Numbered from the stretch's first letter, positions 34,855-46,322 are shown. The stretch: 64,000 nucleotides of DNA from Parelaphostrongylus tenuis (GCA_019055375.1 JAHQIW010004438.1:1-64000); one strand, 5' to 3'. Notes: generated from the sequence alone by a model not told the origin. Translations and numbers: made by a program.

Positions 34855-36398
34855 TTTTAGCCTACTACTTCTACTATCATGAAGAGCGTTACGTCGTTCG
34901 CTTTTTCCCTCATGTTCGGATTATTTCATGAATTTTGTGGTGGATGGGTCACAAACGATATTTTGGCGTTCTCATCGATCTACATAGTATGCTGCAGAAT
35001 TCAGGTAGCTTTTTGATTTTTCCATTTCTTTTAGAGACATAGGCAATGGGTCCAAGTATTGGAGTCCTCTTGATGACTATAGTTGTGCACATAATGTTCA
35101 GTTCTTTACAGGCTGTTAGTTATCAGGCAGGATTGATTTTGCTGGTGGGAATGGCTATTTATGATGTTTTTTGGCTCTATGTCATAGACCTCATAAGTGA
35201 GTCCGTTTGAGTAAATTCGTGATTTTGTGTGATTACATGTGGTAAGTCTTGTCTAGCTTTTTGCTTCGAAAAAAGATAACTCATACTGATATATTCATGA
35301 TAAGATGTTCTCATTACAATAAGCTTAACGCTCCAGGTACTGTGACTCGCGAATGCCGTTCACCATTGATGATAGTAATTCCTAGTGACCACCATGGCAA
35401 CAAGCACAGCCTAGCAGCTATGAATATCATCAAACCCGGTAAGAAATATTTCATGAGAAATTGATAAAAATGACAAAAGATAGAGCTTTCGACATTGACC
35501 TATCCCTGATGGATGTGCCATGCATTCGAATTTGCCAAGTTATATAAGACGTGACTGAATGCATATCTGGCTTCCACAGCGACTCGCTGTGAGCTACCGA
35601 TATATCTGGTCAGTGCAGCTATCCTCCCAAGTAAATATAGAATACCAATTCACCGATACTTGAGGGATTGAACGCTTATTTGGTGAACCTTGCACGCGAG
35701 ATCGATCCATCGGCCACGTTTGTATCACATAGCACTTCTAACCACTGTGCCACACGCGCCCGTACATTTAGAAATCTTTCAGCTCAAAAGTTTTTTTAGT
35801 CGGTGTTTTAATGTGGTTGTGATCTTAATATCGACCTCATTATGCACAAATTTTAGGGATCTTTTTGAATGTCATTCAAAAGTATAGCGCGATGTACGAT
35901 CCTGAGCTGTTTACCGCCACATATGCTGCAGTTTTTGGCGCTCTGACAGTGACAATGATTTTTTCGGTTTGGAGGTAGGATTTCCACAGATCGAATCGTT
36001 TTCTTAGGAATCTGTCCTCGTCTTTGCGTATATCCAAATTCGATCCGAATTTTTTGAGATTTTATTCTGTAGAATTCAATAACGCTAGCTTTCGAACACT
36101 GGTCAGAGTCAAAAGAATACCACTGTGCGCAAATATTGTAGTTCAATTAGTATATGATGAGTTTTTATCTTATCCCTCTTATACGTGATTAATGGAACAC
36201 ACAGCCTCTTTTCTTACACTGGTTGTTCTTGTTCAGTTGAATGAACGAAGGTGAGTGTTTTGCAGACAGAAAATTACTCCTGGTTTGGTGCTCCCGGCGA
36301 TTATGGCAGTCGTCATGTCTATGGGACTATGTACACATCCAAACGACTTGTGGCGATTTATGATCAAGTACAAGAGGACAATGCCTACACGGCATTGA
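34855..36398 (+). pseudogene. Signal peptide peptidase-like gene, copy 2, 3' exons present, exon frameshift
   Basis: Exons: 34855-35004 (8 bp shorter than copy 1, frame lost), 35112-35196, 35337-35438, 35857-35974 and 36266-36398 (stop TGA 36396-36398). All junction phases agree from the second exon on: A|GT, G|GG and AG|A. The YD helix is intact (LVGMAIYDVFWLY). The GLGD position reads A-A-M-N-I-I-K-P-G, followed by IFLNVIQKYSAMYDPELF and a hydrophobic helix. The final exon reads ITPGLVLPAIMAVVMSMG, where the family has Q-P-A-L-L-Y-L-V-P, so PAL is PGL. It ends with a basic tail. An upstream exon near 34597 also has an in-frame TAG. With the Asp-to-Asn change and the frameshift this is a pseudoprotease or pseudogene. 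Confidence 0.82.
35570..35775 (-). mobile_element. tRNA-derived SINE, minus strand, in an SPP-like intron
   Basis: The minus strand starts with a damaged gtggcacagtggttagaagt head and a gatcgatctcgcg B-box region. It runs into the family body and a tgcattcagtcacgt-type tail. It is absent from copy 1 because that copy is deleted here. Confidence 0.7.
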
Positions 36399-36853
36399 AA
36401 TATCGCAAGAAAAAGTTTGTTCTTTCATTACCTAAATACTTTCCCCAGGAATATATATGTAATATATCAATGTATTTTAACCATATATTCTAGATAATTA
36501 GCCGTTAGGTTGGTGGAGAAAATTTTGGCTAATCTTGAAAGGAATCCATGAATTGTTACAAGCCCACTAAAATATGCGTTCATTGAAAACGAAAAATCGT
36601 TAGAGTCTTCACGTGATTGCCAGTATGATCCGAGTTTATTTATTCTTGACGTTCACAAATTCGGAGCCATGTTGATGGCGAACCTCGTACGGCTTTTGTA
36701 TAAGCGCTTGGCTGTTTAAAATTTTTCCTTCGGTTTTTCCTGGTCGAGTACTTGCATGCAAGTAAATGAGACTTTTCCTTACCACTGCTGGTCAGTGCTG
36801 TTTATCTGTACCCTGCAGTGTTCGGAATGAATGTAACATTTCATTGGTGAATT
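36399..36853. other. Non-coding, 3' of the SPP-like gene
   Basis: No exon, RNA gene or repeat recognised. This is probably 3' UTR and intergenic sequence, unique to copy 2. Confidence 0.4.
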
Positions 36854-37198
36854 TCATTTCTGTTTGCTATAAACGAACAGCGAACCGTTGTCATTTGCTG
36901 TTGGACACCTATCGCTTTGTTTTTTATTGGGATTAGGATCTATAAAATAAAACTTTTGAAAACATACCTGCGCACTTTCCGCCCAAAGAACAAAGTTTTC
37001 CGGATTTTGTACTTTTGTAAGAATTCGTTTTGGTTTTGCTATGTGAGTCCAAATCTGAAACATATGGAGTAGGTGGTCTTCTTGCCGCGGGATTATTGTT
37101 TCAGCCATAACAAAATCAAGAATGCTAGTGAAAAGCAAAACTTGTGGTTGCGGGAAGCATCTCACCCAGCATCCGTAGATGTTTAGATACAACATCAT
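36854..37198 (-). CDS. Unassigned open frame, 114 codons, possible exon
   Basis: This minus-strand frame contains a stretch of ordinary protein composition: LDFVMAETIIPRQEDHLLHM, FQIWTHIAKPKRILTKVQ and NPENFVLWAESAQ. A CAG|GTATGT donor-like site sits at 36970-36961, just after the last of these, so the true exon may end at 36968 and the rest be intron. The acceptor is unclear. The frame lies only in the block missing from copy 1. No family is recognised, and it may be a chance frame. Confidence 0.3.
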   Translation of the reverse strand: MMLYLNIYGCWVRCFPQPQVLLFTSILDFVMAETIIPRQEDHLLHMFQIWTHIAKPKRILTKVQNPENFVLWAESAQVCFQKFYFIDPNPNKKQSDRCPTANDNGSLFVYSKQK

Positions 37199-37517
37199 AG
37201 CACTGCTAAAAGGGGACTAAGATAAAGGGTTTTTGTAGATTGTAACAGAGTGAACACAATTCAGTGCTGAGGCGAATATTGCCTGAAAACGAGGTTAGGA
37301 ATAAAGCGAAGGTTAGAGTTTTGAGTCACAACAATGTGAACTGCGATCATTACAAAATATGTTTGCAAATCTTTGCTGCCATCTATTTTCGTACCAACCT
37401 AGTACAACTTATTTCCTGCCATAATTCTCGAATGTTCAGTTTTTGCCAGTCATTACTAAGTTTCTCATGAATAATGTCATAGTTTTTCATGATCACGTCG
37501 TCTTTTTTTTCTCTTTG

Positions 37518-37776
37518 TTAACCGGTTGACTTCCGCGGACCCAAACTGGGTGTGTGCGGCAGCGTGGAATCGACTCCACCTTCTCTGCCCCGACTAGTCG
37601 CCGACTACAGTTGTAATTTTCGTTGCAAGACCGAGCACAAATCAGTTCAGAACTTAGCTGCGGATCTTGCAACAAGAAGTGGTACTGTAGTCGGCGACTA
37701 ACCGGAGCAGAGGAGGTTAGTCGTTCTCACGCTGGCGGCCATACCCAGTTTGGGTCTGCGGAAGTCTACTGGCTAG
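37518..37776. mobile_element. MITE with ~40-bp terminal inverted repeats (copy 2)
   Basis: Same 259-bp element as at 16368, with the same terminal words (gttgacttccgcggaccc and tttgggtctgcggaagtc). Confidence 0.85.
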
Positions 37777-38985
37777 AGTGATTCTTTTGTTGAGATGCAT
37801 TTTGTGCAACGGTTACAGTATTCGTTTTATTTAGTGATAATGACTGATGACTACTAAAAGTGATTCGAAAGCGAAGTTGTTTTAATGATGTAATTGTATT
37901 TAGTTGAAGCAGGAATTGTAGCAGTGGTTGTAGTAACAATGGTGAGTTCGCCTTAATCTCGTTTTATTGTACACCTAATTTGGAATTCCCATTTCTACAC
38001 TTTTGTATTGGTTTTATACTTTGTAGTTATACTTGTAGTTGTTTTTTCATATCGTTGGAACTTTGAAATTACTGAGTTCCAGTTCTCTGACTTCATTTTT
38101 ATATAGTCTTTATAATACCTCGTCGTCACTGGAAACCGCAGTCACGTGCCAATATACTCGGTTATCTGGTGTGTGAAATGATTGGCTATCCCATAGTTAA
38201 TGCCCTTTGAAAATATATTAAGAAGTAATGTTGTATTTGGACCTTATGTACAGTCTTGTATTGTCGGTGTGGACGAATAACACTCTGTGTCTTAGGTTTT
38301 CATGAATGTGAAATGAATGAAATGTGAACAATAAAATATTTTTCACATCAAATATAGTTCTTATTTCGGTATACCCTGGCGTTCTCTAATTTGTGGAAAT
38401 TTTCATCATTACACTGCGTACGGAGGGTGGGGTAGCGCAGTAGTTAGTGACGCAGTGTATTAGGAAGCGAACTGATCAGTGCTGGTTCGATTCATTCGTC
38501 GTTACTCTCTAACAATCACTAAATTGAAAGAATATGGGCACCTCAGCTCGTCTAGCTCAGAGGTTGTAAGAATTGTCTCGACCAGTTCTTCACGATACGA
38601 GAAAGACAAAATCCTCAAGCACTAGTAGGCGAAGACTGTCGTGTATGATGAATGCAGGAAACAACTGAATGTAAAGAGTGCTAGGATCTGCTCAGTAGTG
38701 ATGACGGGTCTGTGAAGTAACAATGTAGTTGAACTCTCCATATTGCAGGAATGCATGGCAAGACATTATAGATTTCAGCCCTTGTGGAGAGCTGTGGCCC
38801 TATGAATTCTTGAAGGTTTGAACTTTGGCTTATTGGCTCTGAGCTTAAGCCTAAACTGTATTTAGAGAACGTCTGGGATCAAAACGGACCCATTAATCTG
38901 TGGTGATAAGTTGTGCAAAAAGTGCCGCTTTCGTTTTCGAATTTGGTTTCTGCAATGGAATTGCATGATTTTGGTACCGTTCAAT
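37777..38985. other. Non-coding, with a tRNA-like SINE at 38422-38530
   Basis: Partner of 16627-17880. The tRNA-like head is clearer here (ggtagcgcagtagttagtg, then ggttcgattc). No coding exon supported. Confidence 0.55.
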
Positions 38986-38989
38986 TGCG

Positions 38990-39330
38990 CATTTTCTTGC
39001 CCACATTTTGGTACACTACTTGCCTATACTGGCGTTAAGATGGGGCTGTCGGGGGAACAAATACGTCTCTCACTCATTGCTCGAATGGCGCTCAGTTAAG
39101 AATCCTAATGAAGCGGCGCAAGATAAGTGGAGCCTACGGCGATGATACGATTGCAGGAAGTACGGCTAGGAAGTGGTTTGCGAAGTTCAAAGCTGAAGAG
39201 AACAGTCTGGAGGATCAGTCGCCGTCGGGCCATCCACGGAAAGTTGATCGTCAAGCCCTCCTTGAGATGGTCGACGAGAGCTCGCAGTGACGTGGCGACT
39301 GCTAGCCCAAGAGTTCAATTATGTATTGAC
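38990..39330 (+). mobile_element. Mariner-type transposase N-terminal remnant (copy 2)
   Basis: The frame at 39108-39290 reads STARKWFAKFKAEENSLED, then SPSGHPRKVD. This is the typical linker of mariner transposases (a W-F-x-K-F-K motif, then L-E-D-x-x-x-S-G-x-P). A stop and frameshifts separate it from the preceding GLSGEQIRLSL segment. Only the DNA-binding half is visible. Confidence 0.72.
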
Positions 39331-39739
39331 TATTAATGTCGGCATTTATATGTTAGACGAGCGATAAAAAAGTGTACGACCCATGTTTATTAGCATGGTA
39401 AGGAGCTTCATGGTCACTCAAGAGAAGAGTGCAATGCATTCAAAACTTTGCAACTCCTATAGCCTCTTGTTCTTTCCTCTTTCTTCCGTCTTCACTCCAT
39501 GCACTTCTGGTCGATCATCATCAATGTGTCATCAAACGAAATTTCTTTTTTTTTTATGCAACATTTTTTCTGTTATCATCGTTCGCAGTTCAGACAGATG
39601 ACCAGAATAGACGTTTAATTGTTAAGGTTTCACAACGTATAGACTACAGCAAGCTTCCCTAGCATCACACATCAAAAGTTGAAAGCGCACACGTTTCATA
39701 AGATACTGGGAGTATTCTATATCACGTAAGTGAGAAAAA

Positions 39740-39995
39740 AAAGATCCGAAATCGGCTGGACAACAGCCGTTACTGACTAGATTTTTCGGATGTCAAATAC
39801 AAGCAGGAACCACTGATCTGATGATCAGAAATCTTCAGACCCTAGGAAGAAAGTGATGCTCGACGAATTTCTATAGCGAGGATACCCATTGGGCTGATAT
39901 GCATGTGATTTTTGTAGAAATGAAAACTCTATTGGTGCCCGCTCAAGTCTGTCAACGATCAACATGGCAACGGATGATAAAGGTGGGAAATGAAA
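39740..39995 (+). mobile_element. Older 3' fragment of the RTE family (copy 2)
   Basis: Collinear partner of 21390-21655: a tggacaacagccgttactga segment, an acccattgggctgat segment and a gctcaagtctgtcaacgatc tail segment. Confidence 0.82.
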
Positions 39996-40474
39996 CTGAT
40001 GATTAAGCAGCGATACGAATGAGAGTTATGTTTGAAACAAGAGTGATTATCATAGTGAATGATAATGATTGTAAACACTGTAGCCTCCAACAGAATGAGT
40101 TAACAAATCTCTTGTTACTTAATTATATCATAAATGGTGTGACTCATTACTGGTTACGGCACCATTCTTCGCGGTCTGTTGTTTATTAATTCTTCATAAA
40201 GAAGCTATCTAAAGGTGGGTTGGAGCTTCACCTAGTATTTGCTTTTTCAAATATGGATTATTACAGGACACTGTTCAAATTTTATAGGTTTTAGATCTTG
40301 CTAGATCAGAACTGACCAATTATAGCGTTATGGTTGAGGGTGCCCTGCCATCTGGGGTCGTCAGTTAAATACTGCACCCAACCAAACCGAATCTTCCATC
40401 TATCTTCGGTGTGATCGAGAGTGATTTGTACAAAAATCTAGCATAATCGTGCGAGGGACATCCATTGCTTCCAT

Positions 40475-40475
<1 letters not shown>

Positions 40476-40508
<33 letters not shown>

Positions 40509-40530
40509 TATACATATATGTATATATGGA
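40476..40530. repeat. (AT)n microsatellite (copy 2)
   Basis: AT dinucleotide run with an acatatata tail, without the SINE insertion seen in copy 1. Confidence 0.95.
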
Positions 40531-40562
40531 AGAAACAAAAAAACATGGAAGGAAGAGAAAAA

Positions 40563-40835
40563 GAGCGCATGTGGCGCAGTGGTTAGAGCTGCTGTGCGTG
40601 GCACACGATATCAATGCTTCAATCTCGCGCTCATGGCTCACCAGCCCCCATCCTTCCGGGGTCGGTGAATTGGTACCATACTGGTCTCAGACTCGTCTGG
40701 GAGGATAAGCAGCACTGACTCGGTTCAGCGGGAGGCCAACTCGAGTCATTGCAAAGGCCAGATATGTATTAATCATTCAAACGAAGTTGAAAATTGAAGA
40801 CGAATGCATGGCGCATCCCTCAGGCGCCTCGACTT
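40563..40835 (+). mobile_element. tRNA-derived SINE (copy 2)
   Basis: Partner of 22557-22835. The head gcgcatgtggcgcagtggtt is the best-preserved A-box region of the family in this window. Confidence 0.88.
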
Positions 40836-41833
40836 TTACGCTATTGAAAGGTTACTAACAGTCTAAGAAAAGAGTTTTGTTTAGCGAGATATAAGCGTGA
40901 TAATAATAATAAGACGTGGCGCGTGTCAAACACAATTTTATTCTGAATACTACAGCGTCATAAAATTCCTTTCTAAAAACGAGTGCGTACAGCAGCCTTC
41001 CTAGATTTTAAGCTTTGAATGAACACTAACACTCCTATGAAATTTTAATGCTTAATGATTTTTGGAATTCAGTTTAATGAACACATGTATAGCGAAAACA
41101 TCCCACTCTCCACTGTGTTGCAGTACCTTTTTAAAAGCGCTTTTATTACTTAATACACAAGTATGACATACTCTTCCCTATTGGACGGTAATAATGTATA
41201 TTCAGAAAATGAACGAATATGAAAAAATAACACCAGGAAATGGAGCAATACCTCCTCCACCAGATGGAAAGACTCCCCAGGAAAAGCCAGAACTACCAGG
41301 TTATCTTATCAAAAGTCTTTTCTACTATATTTCTCAGTGAAGGCAGTCATCGTAATGATTTTTCCGATTAAGTTGGAGATTACGAAGCATTGGGAGCTCC
41401 CGATGAGGAGCCTGCACCAGCTGAGCAGTCAAAGTCGGGACAGAAGACAGCCAAAAGGTGTGGAAAAAAGTTGTTTTGAGTTTAGCCTGAGAAATGCACA
41501 AGTTTTAGCAAGTTTCTGCCAGTTATTGTGCTAAAATGACCAACTTTTTGTCTACATCCTTTTAGAAATTACCATTTTGTTACGTTAAAAGAGGCAGTAC
41601 TGTTGAATATTTTTCCCAATGATCTTTTTATTTGAAGAAATGATGCAAATGCTCGAAAAAAGGAGAAGTTGGCAGGGAAAAAGAGTTGTAAACCAAAAAG
41701 AAGAAGATTAAGCTAAAGAGGAAAACTAATAGAGAAGAGGAAGAATCCACCTGCCCGGGCTCTACGGAGGGTGAAGTTGCACAAAAAAGGGTAAGCAGAG
41801 TAACTAGTAGGTCTTCTCCTAAATTTTGGCATT

Positions 41834-42445
41834 AGAGCAATAATCAGTAAGTTCATTAACCAGAAGTCATTGAATAACAACACTATTCAAAGTACAACCC
41901 TTCAGCATGAACAGATTTCTACCATCTCTCAGACAATAATTAATACCGCGCTCATAGAACTACTCATTTTGGATTCAAAGAAAGTTGTTAATACTCGACG
42001 CAGATGATTGATGTGTTGGGACTTCTCCCCGCTCAGGAAGTGCTCCAGCGACTGGAAGAGGTGGTAGTCAGGCGGTGACAAGTCAAGACTGTATAGCTGA
42101 TGATCGAGCAACTTCCAGCACAGTTCGGTCAACTTGCCAACTTGGCCACATTTACCTTGCGTTATTTTGAAGCAGGATGAGATTGCGGCAACGTCGACGT
42201 GACAGGGCCCTATAGCAGCGGTCCAGATGCTCATAGTAGCGTTTATCGTGGATGGTTTCTTCTGTTGGCACCAAGTTCTACTAAATCGGAATGATGCGGT
42301 TCCAAAAGATGATGAGCATATCCCTCATTGTCTTGGTGACAGCCACTGATACAGACGACGTTAACTCTTGAAAAAATCCACTTTTGTCGACGATGATGAC
42401 CTTGGCCACAAGTAGAGCGTGAAGGTGACGACGGAGCAGTTCTCG
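41834..42445 (-). mobile_element. Mariner-type transposase C-terminal remnant, copy 2 only
   Basis: Minus-strand frames resemble the catalytic part of mariner transposase: KVIIVDKSGFF near 42400 corresponds to the second catalytic block, and QLYSLDLSPPDYHLF near 42110-42070 corresponds to the conserved Y-S-P-D-L-A-P-x-D-Y-H-L-F end block. Frames are broken. Copy 1 reads straight through the site (ggcatttcaatcaattctgg at 23830). The same mariner end also occurs at 53524-53670, so the insertion is old. Confidence 0.82.
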
Positions 42446-42649
42446 AACGATGTGCAATTTCAATCAATTCTGGTCAATAGATTTTATATTTGTCGCTCTA
42501 GTGCCAAAACTTGTGAGAGACTTCATTGTAAATAGTTCAGTTATGTGATGATGGCGAAATCAGAACGAAATCTACAGTCATCCTCGAGATCAATAATGTC
42601 CTGGCTCTTTCCCACGTTTTTTTTTGAATGTTCTTCATGTTGGTAGTGC

Positions 42650-42960
42650 AGCTATAGTGTAATAGTTTGAGGCGCTTTGCAGTACATACGTGAACGCTGG
42701 TTTGATCTCGTATCCTCTAGCCCATCAGGCATTCCATCTTTCCAGAGTCGGCAATTCGTCAGCCGACTTGTCTGGCAGAATAGTAAATTGACTTGACATA
42801 ATGGTGAGCCAGTGCTAGTCTAATTATAGATATGATGTGAATTCAGTCACCTCTATCGATGCTCAGTGGAGTCAAACGCCCTGTGTATCCCGTAGAGACT
42901 GACAATGTCGACAGCTTCATCCCTCATCCTTTGAATCAATTTACATAATGGCAAGCAACA
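42650..42960 (+). repeat. tRNA-like SINE, second family (copy 2)
   Basis: Partner of 24020-24330: gtgcagctatagtgtaatag head, ggtttgatctc B-box-like site and gatgctcagtggagtcaaac body segment. Confidence 0.65.
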
Positions 42961-43014
42961 GCCCATTAAATTATATTGGTTGAGTAATCAAGTGAATGTA
43001 AGCTCAAAACTTTG

Positions 43015-43110
43015 TGGGGCGGAATAGCGCAAGGACCAGTGACGCGGTGTGTCATGAAGTAAGGTGATACTTGACTCGATCTCCTCCTCTAATACTGTTT
43101 TACAATCAAT
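43015..43110 (+). repeat. Short tRNA-like repeat (copy 2)
   Basis: Partner of 24388-24500, with the same ggggcggaatagcgcaagga head. Confidence 0.55.
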
Positions 43111-43934
43111 CAACGAACTCAGTAGGATAGGCCCTAGCTTGGCCGTCTCCACGATTGCAAGGAGAGTCGTCTTGATCAGCGATTAACCGCATTCATAATG
43201 AAAATGTAATCCTCAAGGAACAGCCGAAACAACACTTGAAATATTCGGAGAGTTTCTGAAGGAGTGATGCAAGGAAACGAATCGAATACAAGACGTACTA
43301 GGATCTACACAGTAAAATATGAGGATGGTCATGTGATATGAGATAAGAAAGGACATGAAGTAAGTATTTTCCAGTTGCTATAGGCAAAGTGGAAAGAGAA
43401 ATGTTCTGGCAATCAAATTTGGTGCAGAGTATGACTATGCTCTTCACGACTCGCTCTATATTTTTCATACATTGTTAGTTGTACACATATTTTAGAAATA
43501 TCCTTTTCAGGGATTCTGTACGTTAAACTGTATGTGCGTCACCCTTATAGCGATCGTGCTCACGGCGGTCATATTCGGTGCCGCATTAGTGACTTTGCAT
43601 CTGACCACAGCGATAAACTGGATACCGGAAATCAAAGAATATTACAACAAAACCATTGGATGACTCATCTGACAGGAACTTCAGCAATTTATTGTTATCA
43701 GCAGCAATTGAGTATTAATAAAAATTCGAGTACAATATTTTCTTTTCTTGCTGACTAGTTGTAATAAAACCAGTGGAATAAATTATTTTCAATTGGGAAA
43801 AAAAGCTGCCATTGTACTATTGCCTTGTACACCATCATATGAATGAGGCTTCAAAATGAATCAATAAATGAACCGAAAATGAACCAAAACAAAATGAACA
43901 AAAATGAACCACCGAAAATTAATACTACCAATCC

Positions 43935-44290
43935 AACATAAACCGCAGAGGAGAATGCCTCGTTATCACACGTAGATTCGAGTCAGTATATAAGACTGTT
44001 GCTTTCATGGGTAAGGTGCATTACGACCCATGTGATCTCCTTCCGGTGGTCTCCACTTGGATCATTTAGTGGAACACATATAAAAAGCGGTGAGTATGTT
44101 GAGAGTTGATTTTGTGCTCGATGCGATTGAAATCTAGGTCTGGTGATTTTTTTATAGAGGAGTAACAAAGGTGTTTGGCTTATTGGATTGCGGACAATTT
44201 GACCTTTCCAGGCTCTGAAGAAGGCGAACTGCCGAAACGTCAGCTGTGAAATAAAGTTTAATGTAACACCTCGTGTTTGGCTTAAAGAAG
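43935..44290 (+). mobile_element. Penelope 3'-end fragment at the right edge of copy 2
   Basis: The longest of the solitary 3' ends. It includes the gtgatctccttccggtggtc and aaagcggtgagtatgttgag segments and the terminal gacctttccaggctctgaag, then gaaacgtcagctgtgaaata. No RT or endonuclease sequence precedes it. Confidence 0.8.
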
Positions 44291-46322
44291 AAAATCAGAT
44301 ATTGCTTTAGAATGAGTTAGAAGAAACTTACTGAATCAGCATAAGCACCAATATCTCAGTGATCCTTGGCATCAATATCTGATTCCTAATCAGCTGTTTG
44401 GTACAAAATCCTCCAAGCTTAACTCTATCGTTTTACGTGTCGTTCACGTTCCCATTTCATGCGTTCAGGCAAGCAGATGTGTAGAATTGAAGGGTTGAAA
44501 GTTTACTAAACGCTGTTTCTCTTCTTCTCCACACTTTTGAAGAAGTTCTAAGCTCAGAGGGCATTTCATTTCCAGCCGATCACTGATAAATCTAAGAACG
44601 CTTATCTATGAACGAAAAAATAAATATAAAATGATAAAAGTGCAACGCTTCCGGCATTAAGGCGCTGAGGGACGTGCCATGGACTCGACTTCATCAACCA
44701 TCGTTCGAGGCTAGTAAGGGTATATTTGAATAATACATTCAGTTATTATGGCCTACCGATGCACCAAGCCATGCCGCCATCCTCCCAGGCAAGTCTGACT
44801 CCACCTTAGCGACTCGGATGAATTATACTATGGGGGTACGGGCCACGTGTGTATTGCAGAGCTATGGCCAAGTGAGTGTGATGCTCGTCGCTGCGCGTGT
44901 GGGAGCGACGAGCGCCACACGGAACACCACAGCCAGGCTATCCTTGGGATTGTATGGAGACCCGTTAACCAGTATTATACAGTGCTCAAGAGGACGACAA
45001 AAAGCAGCTGATTGCTAGAAGCAGTGAATCCGTACAGTGAAAAAAAAACTGTGACTACTGATAATAAAATGTCTAGAGTGTATGGCAGAGCACCAGTAAT
45101 TACTGCGTTGTGCACGCAATAGATTGAGGGCATTCGGTGAATTTGCTGCGCATAAATGGACGAGAAGGTTCGCTCCAGTGTGCGAACAACGTCTTTTCAA
45201 GACTGGAATTGACAACCGTAAAAAATAACAGCATTACAGACGTAAATATAATTGCGTTGGCATACATCTGAGAGAAGGTTTCACTCTAATTGAGGATCAA
45301 TCCACTGTATAACAATTAGCATAACTAACTCGGCCCAGTAATCCATCCGACACACGATTGTTTCAAAGTGCCCTTTTTTTTTACTAAATATCCTTCGAAT
45401 TCCTATTTTCTACCTCACTGATCACGGTCATCTCACATGCAGCTGATCAGTAAGATTCAAGAATCCATCTGGTATTTGATGAGCGACAAGTGATGTCACA
45501 ACACTGTATTTAAGTAGGTACCCATGACTACATCTGTGAGGAACTGAGTAACTTTTTCCAAATTTCCCAGTGCAATATTAACAGCTGCTTTGAAATACTA
45601 AGAAATTAGAGACGAAAAGCATTGACACGTATGTGAAAGTTCTTATTTTTTTTTCTAACGCACTAACTGCATTGCTGTCAGTGCGTGTATTCCACTTACA
45701 ATTCTTATGCGTGATTTTATGCATACCTTCAGGCACTTGTGCGCTAAATAGTAGATTAGCGCATTTCTAAATGACTCGTGACTATGTTTTATTGTTTGTA
45801 GAACCTAATGGCAATCCGAGATCGATTTCCACTTGACAATCAATACACTTACTGATTTCCAACCGATTTTTTTTGTATTTCTTCGATCTTGGTAGTAGAT
45901 ACCATGAATGGCGGATATTATCTCTTTGGAGCTCAAAAAGATTATACTGACTTATAGATCTGTCAAATCCATCGAGTATCGTGTAACAACTGTGTCAGCT
46001 AATCACCACTGCTGAACGAAATTAGTGTCCACTAACAACGCAATTGACTATGATTTTAAGGTTTAGGTGATTTTTAAATATATACCACACCCGTTGGTAA
46101 AACTTTCTAAAATGAATTATGAAAGTTCTTAGCTCAAAATGGTTCTCATTTTGATTGTCACAGATTAAGATTGTTATCATGAAGCAAATATAGGTAGTAC
46201 GACTTATTTTTAGTAGAGTTAGCCGCTGGGTAGATGATAAAGTTAATGACTTTGAGAAATAGTGGCACGAAAGTAACACTTTTTCATTCTGAATCAAGTT
46301 ACAGATTTGAAAATCGAGTAAA
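44291..46322. other. 5' part of gene-array unit A, no intact exon
   Basis: Homologous to 48990-50870 (unit B) and in part to 54660-56240 (unit C), for example the agatgtgtagaattgaaggg region at 44475 against 49010. A tRNA-like SINE lies at about 44860-45065 (agtgtgatgctcgtcgctgc head), similar to 62861-63115. The small exon found in units B and C at 50167 and 55218 is missing here. Confidence 0.55.
44860..45065 (+). repeat. tRNA-like SINE, third family
   Basis: Shares gatgctcgtcg, then cgaacaccat-type / ggaacaccacagccaggcta, gtttattaggagacc-type / gtatggagacccg, and a tctgtgatta / ctgtgactac end with 62861-63115. Confidence 0.6.

Larger units (their letters stand above)
41209..43663 (+). pseudogene. 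Pro-rich/Lys-rich membrane protein gene, copy 2 (1-bp frameshift)
   Basis: Partner of the gene at 23196. Exons 41209-41299, 41373-41457, 41638-41790 and 43511-43663. Exons 1 and 2 have the same lengths and phases. Exon 3 has five A's where copy 1 has six in the Lys-rich stretch, which shifts the frame and brings a stop soon after. The last exon is open and ends early at TGA 43661-43663, so the tail after NKT is shorter; the membrane helix and LHLTTAINWIPEIKEYY are kept. The third intron holds a mariner remnant on the opposite strand and two SINE-like repeats. The frameshift is in a homopolymer, so an assembly error is possible and the gene may be intact. Confidence 0.62.
25684..44110 (+). repeat. 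19 kb direct tandem duplication, copy 2
   Basis: Second direct copy of 6101-25500, with the same order and orientation of all shared features. Divergence is uneven by eye: 32.6-39.3 kb is closer to its partner than 25.7-32 kb, where single-base indels are frequent. It retains the 3' exons of the SPP-like gene and a mariner remnant that copy 1 lacks. The right edge also lies in a Penelope 3' end (43935-44290). Confidence 0.95.
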
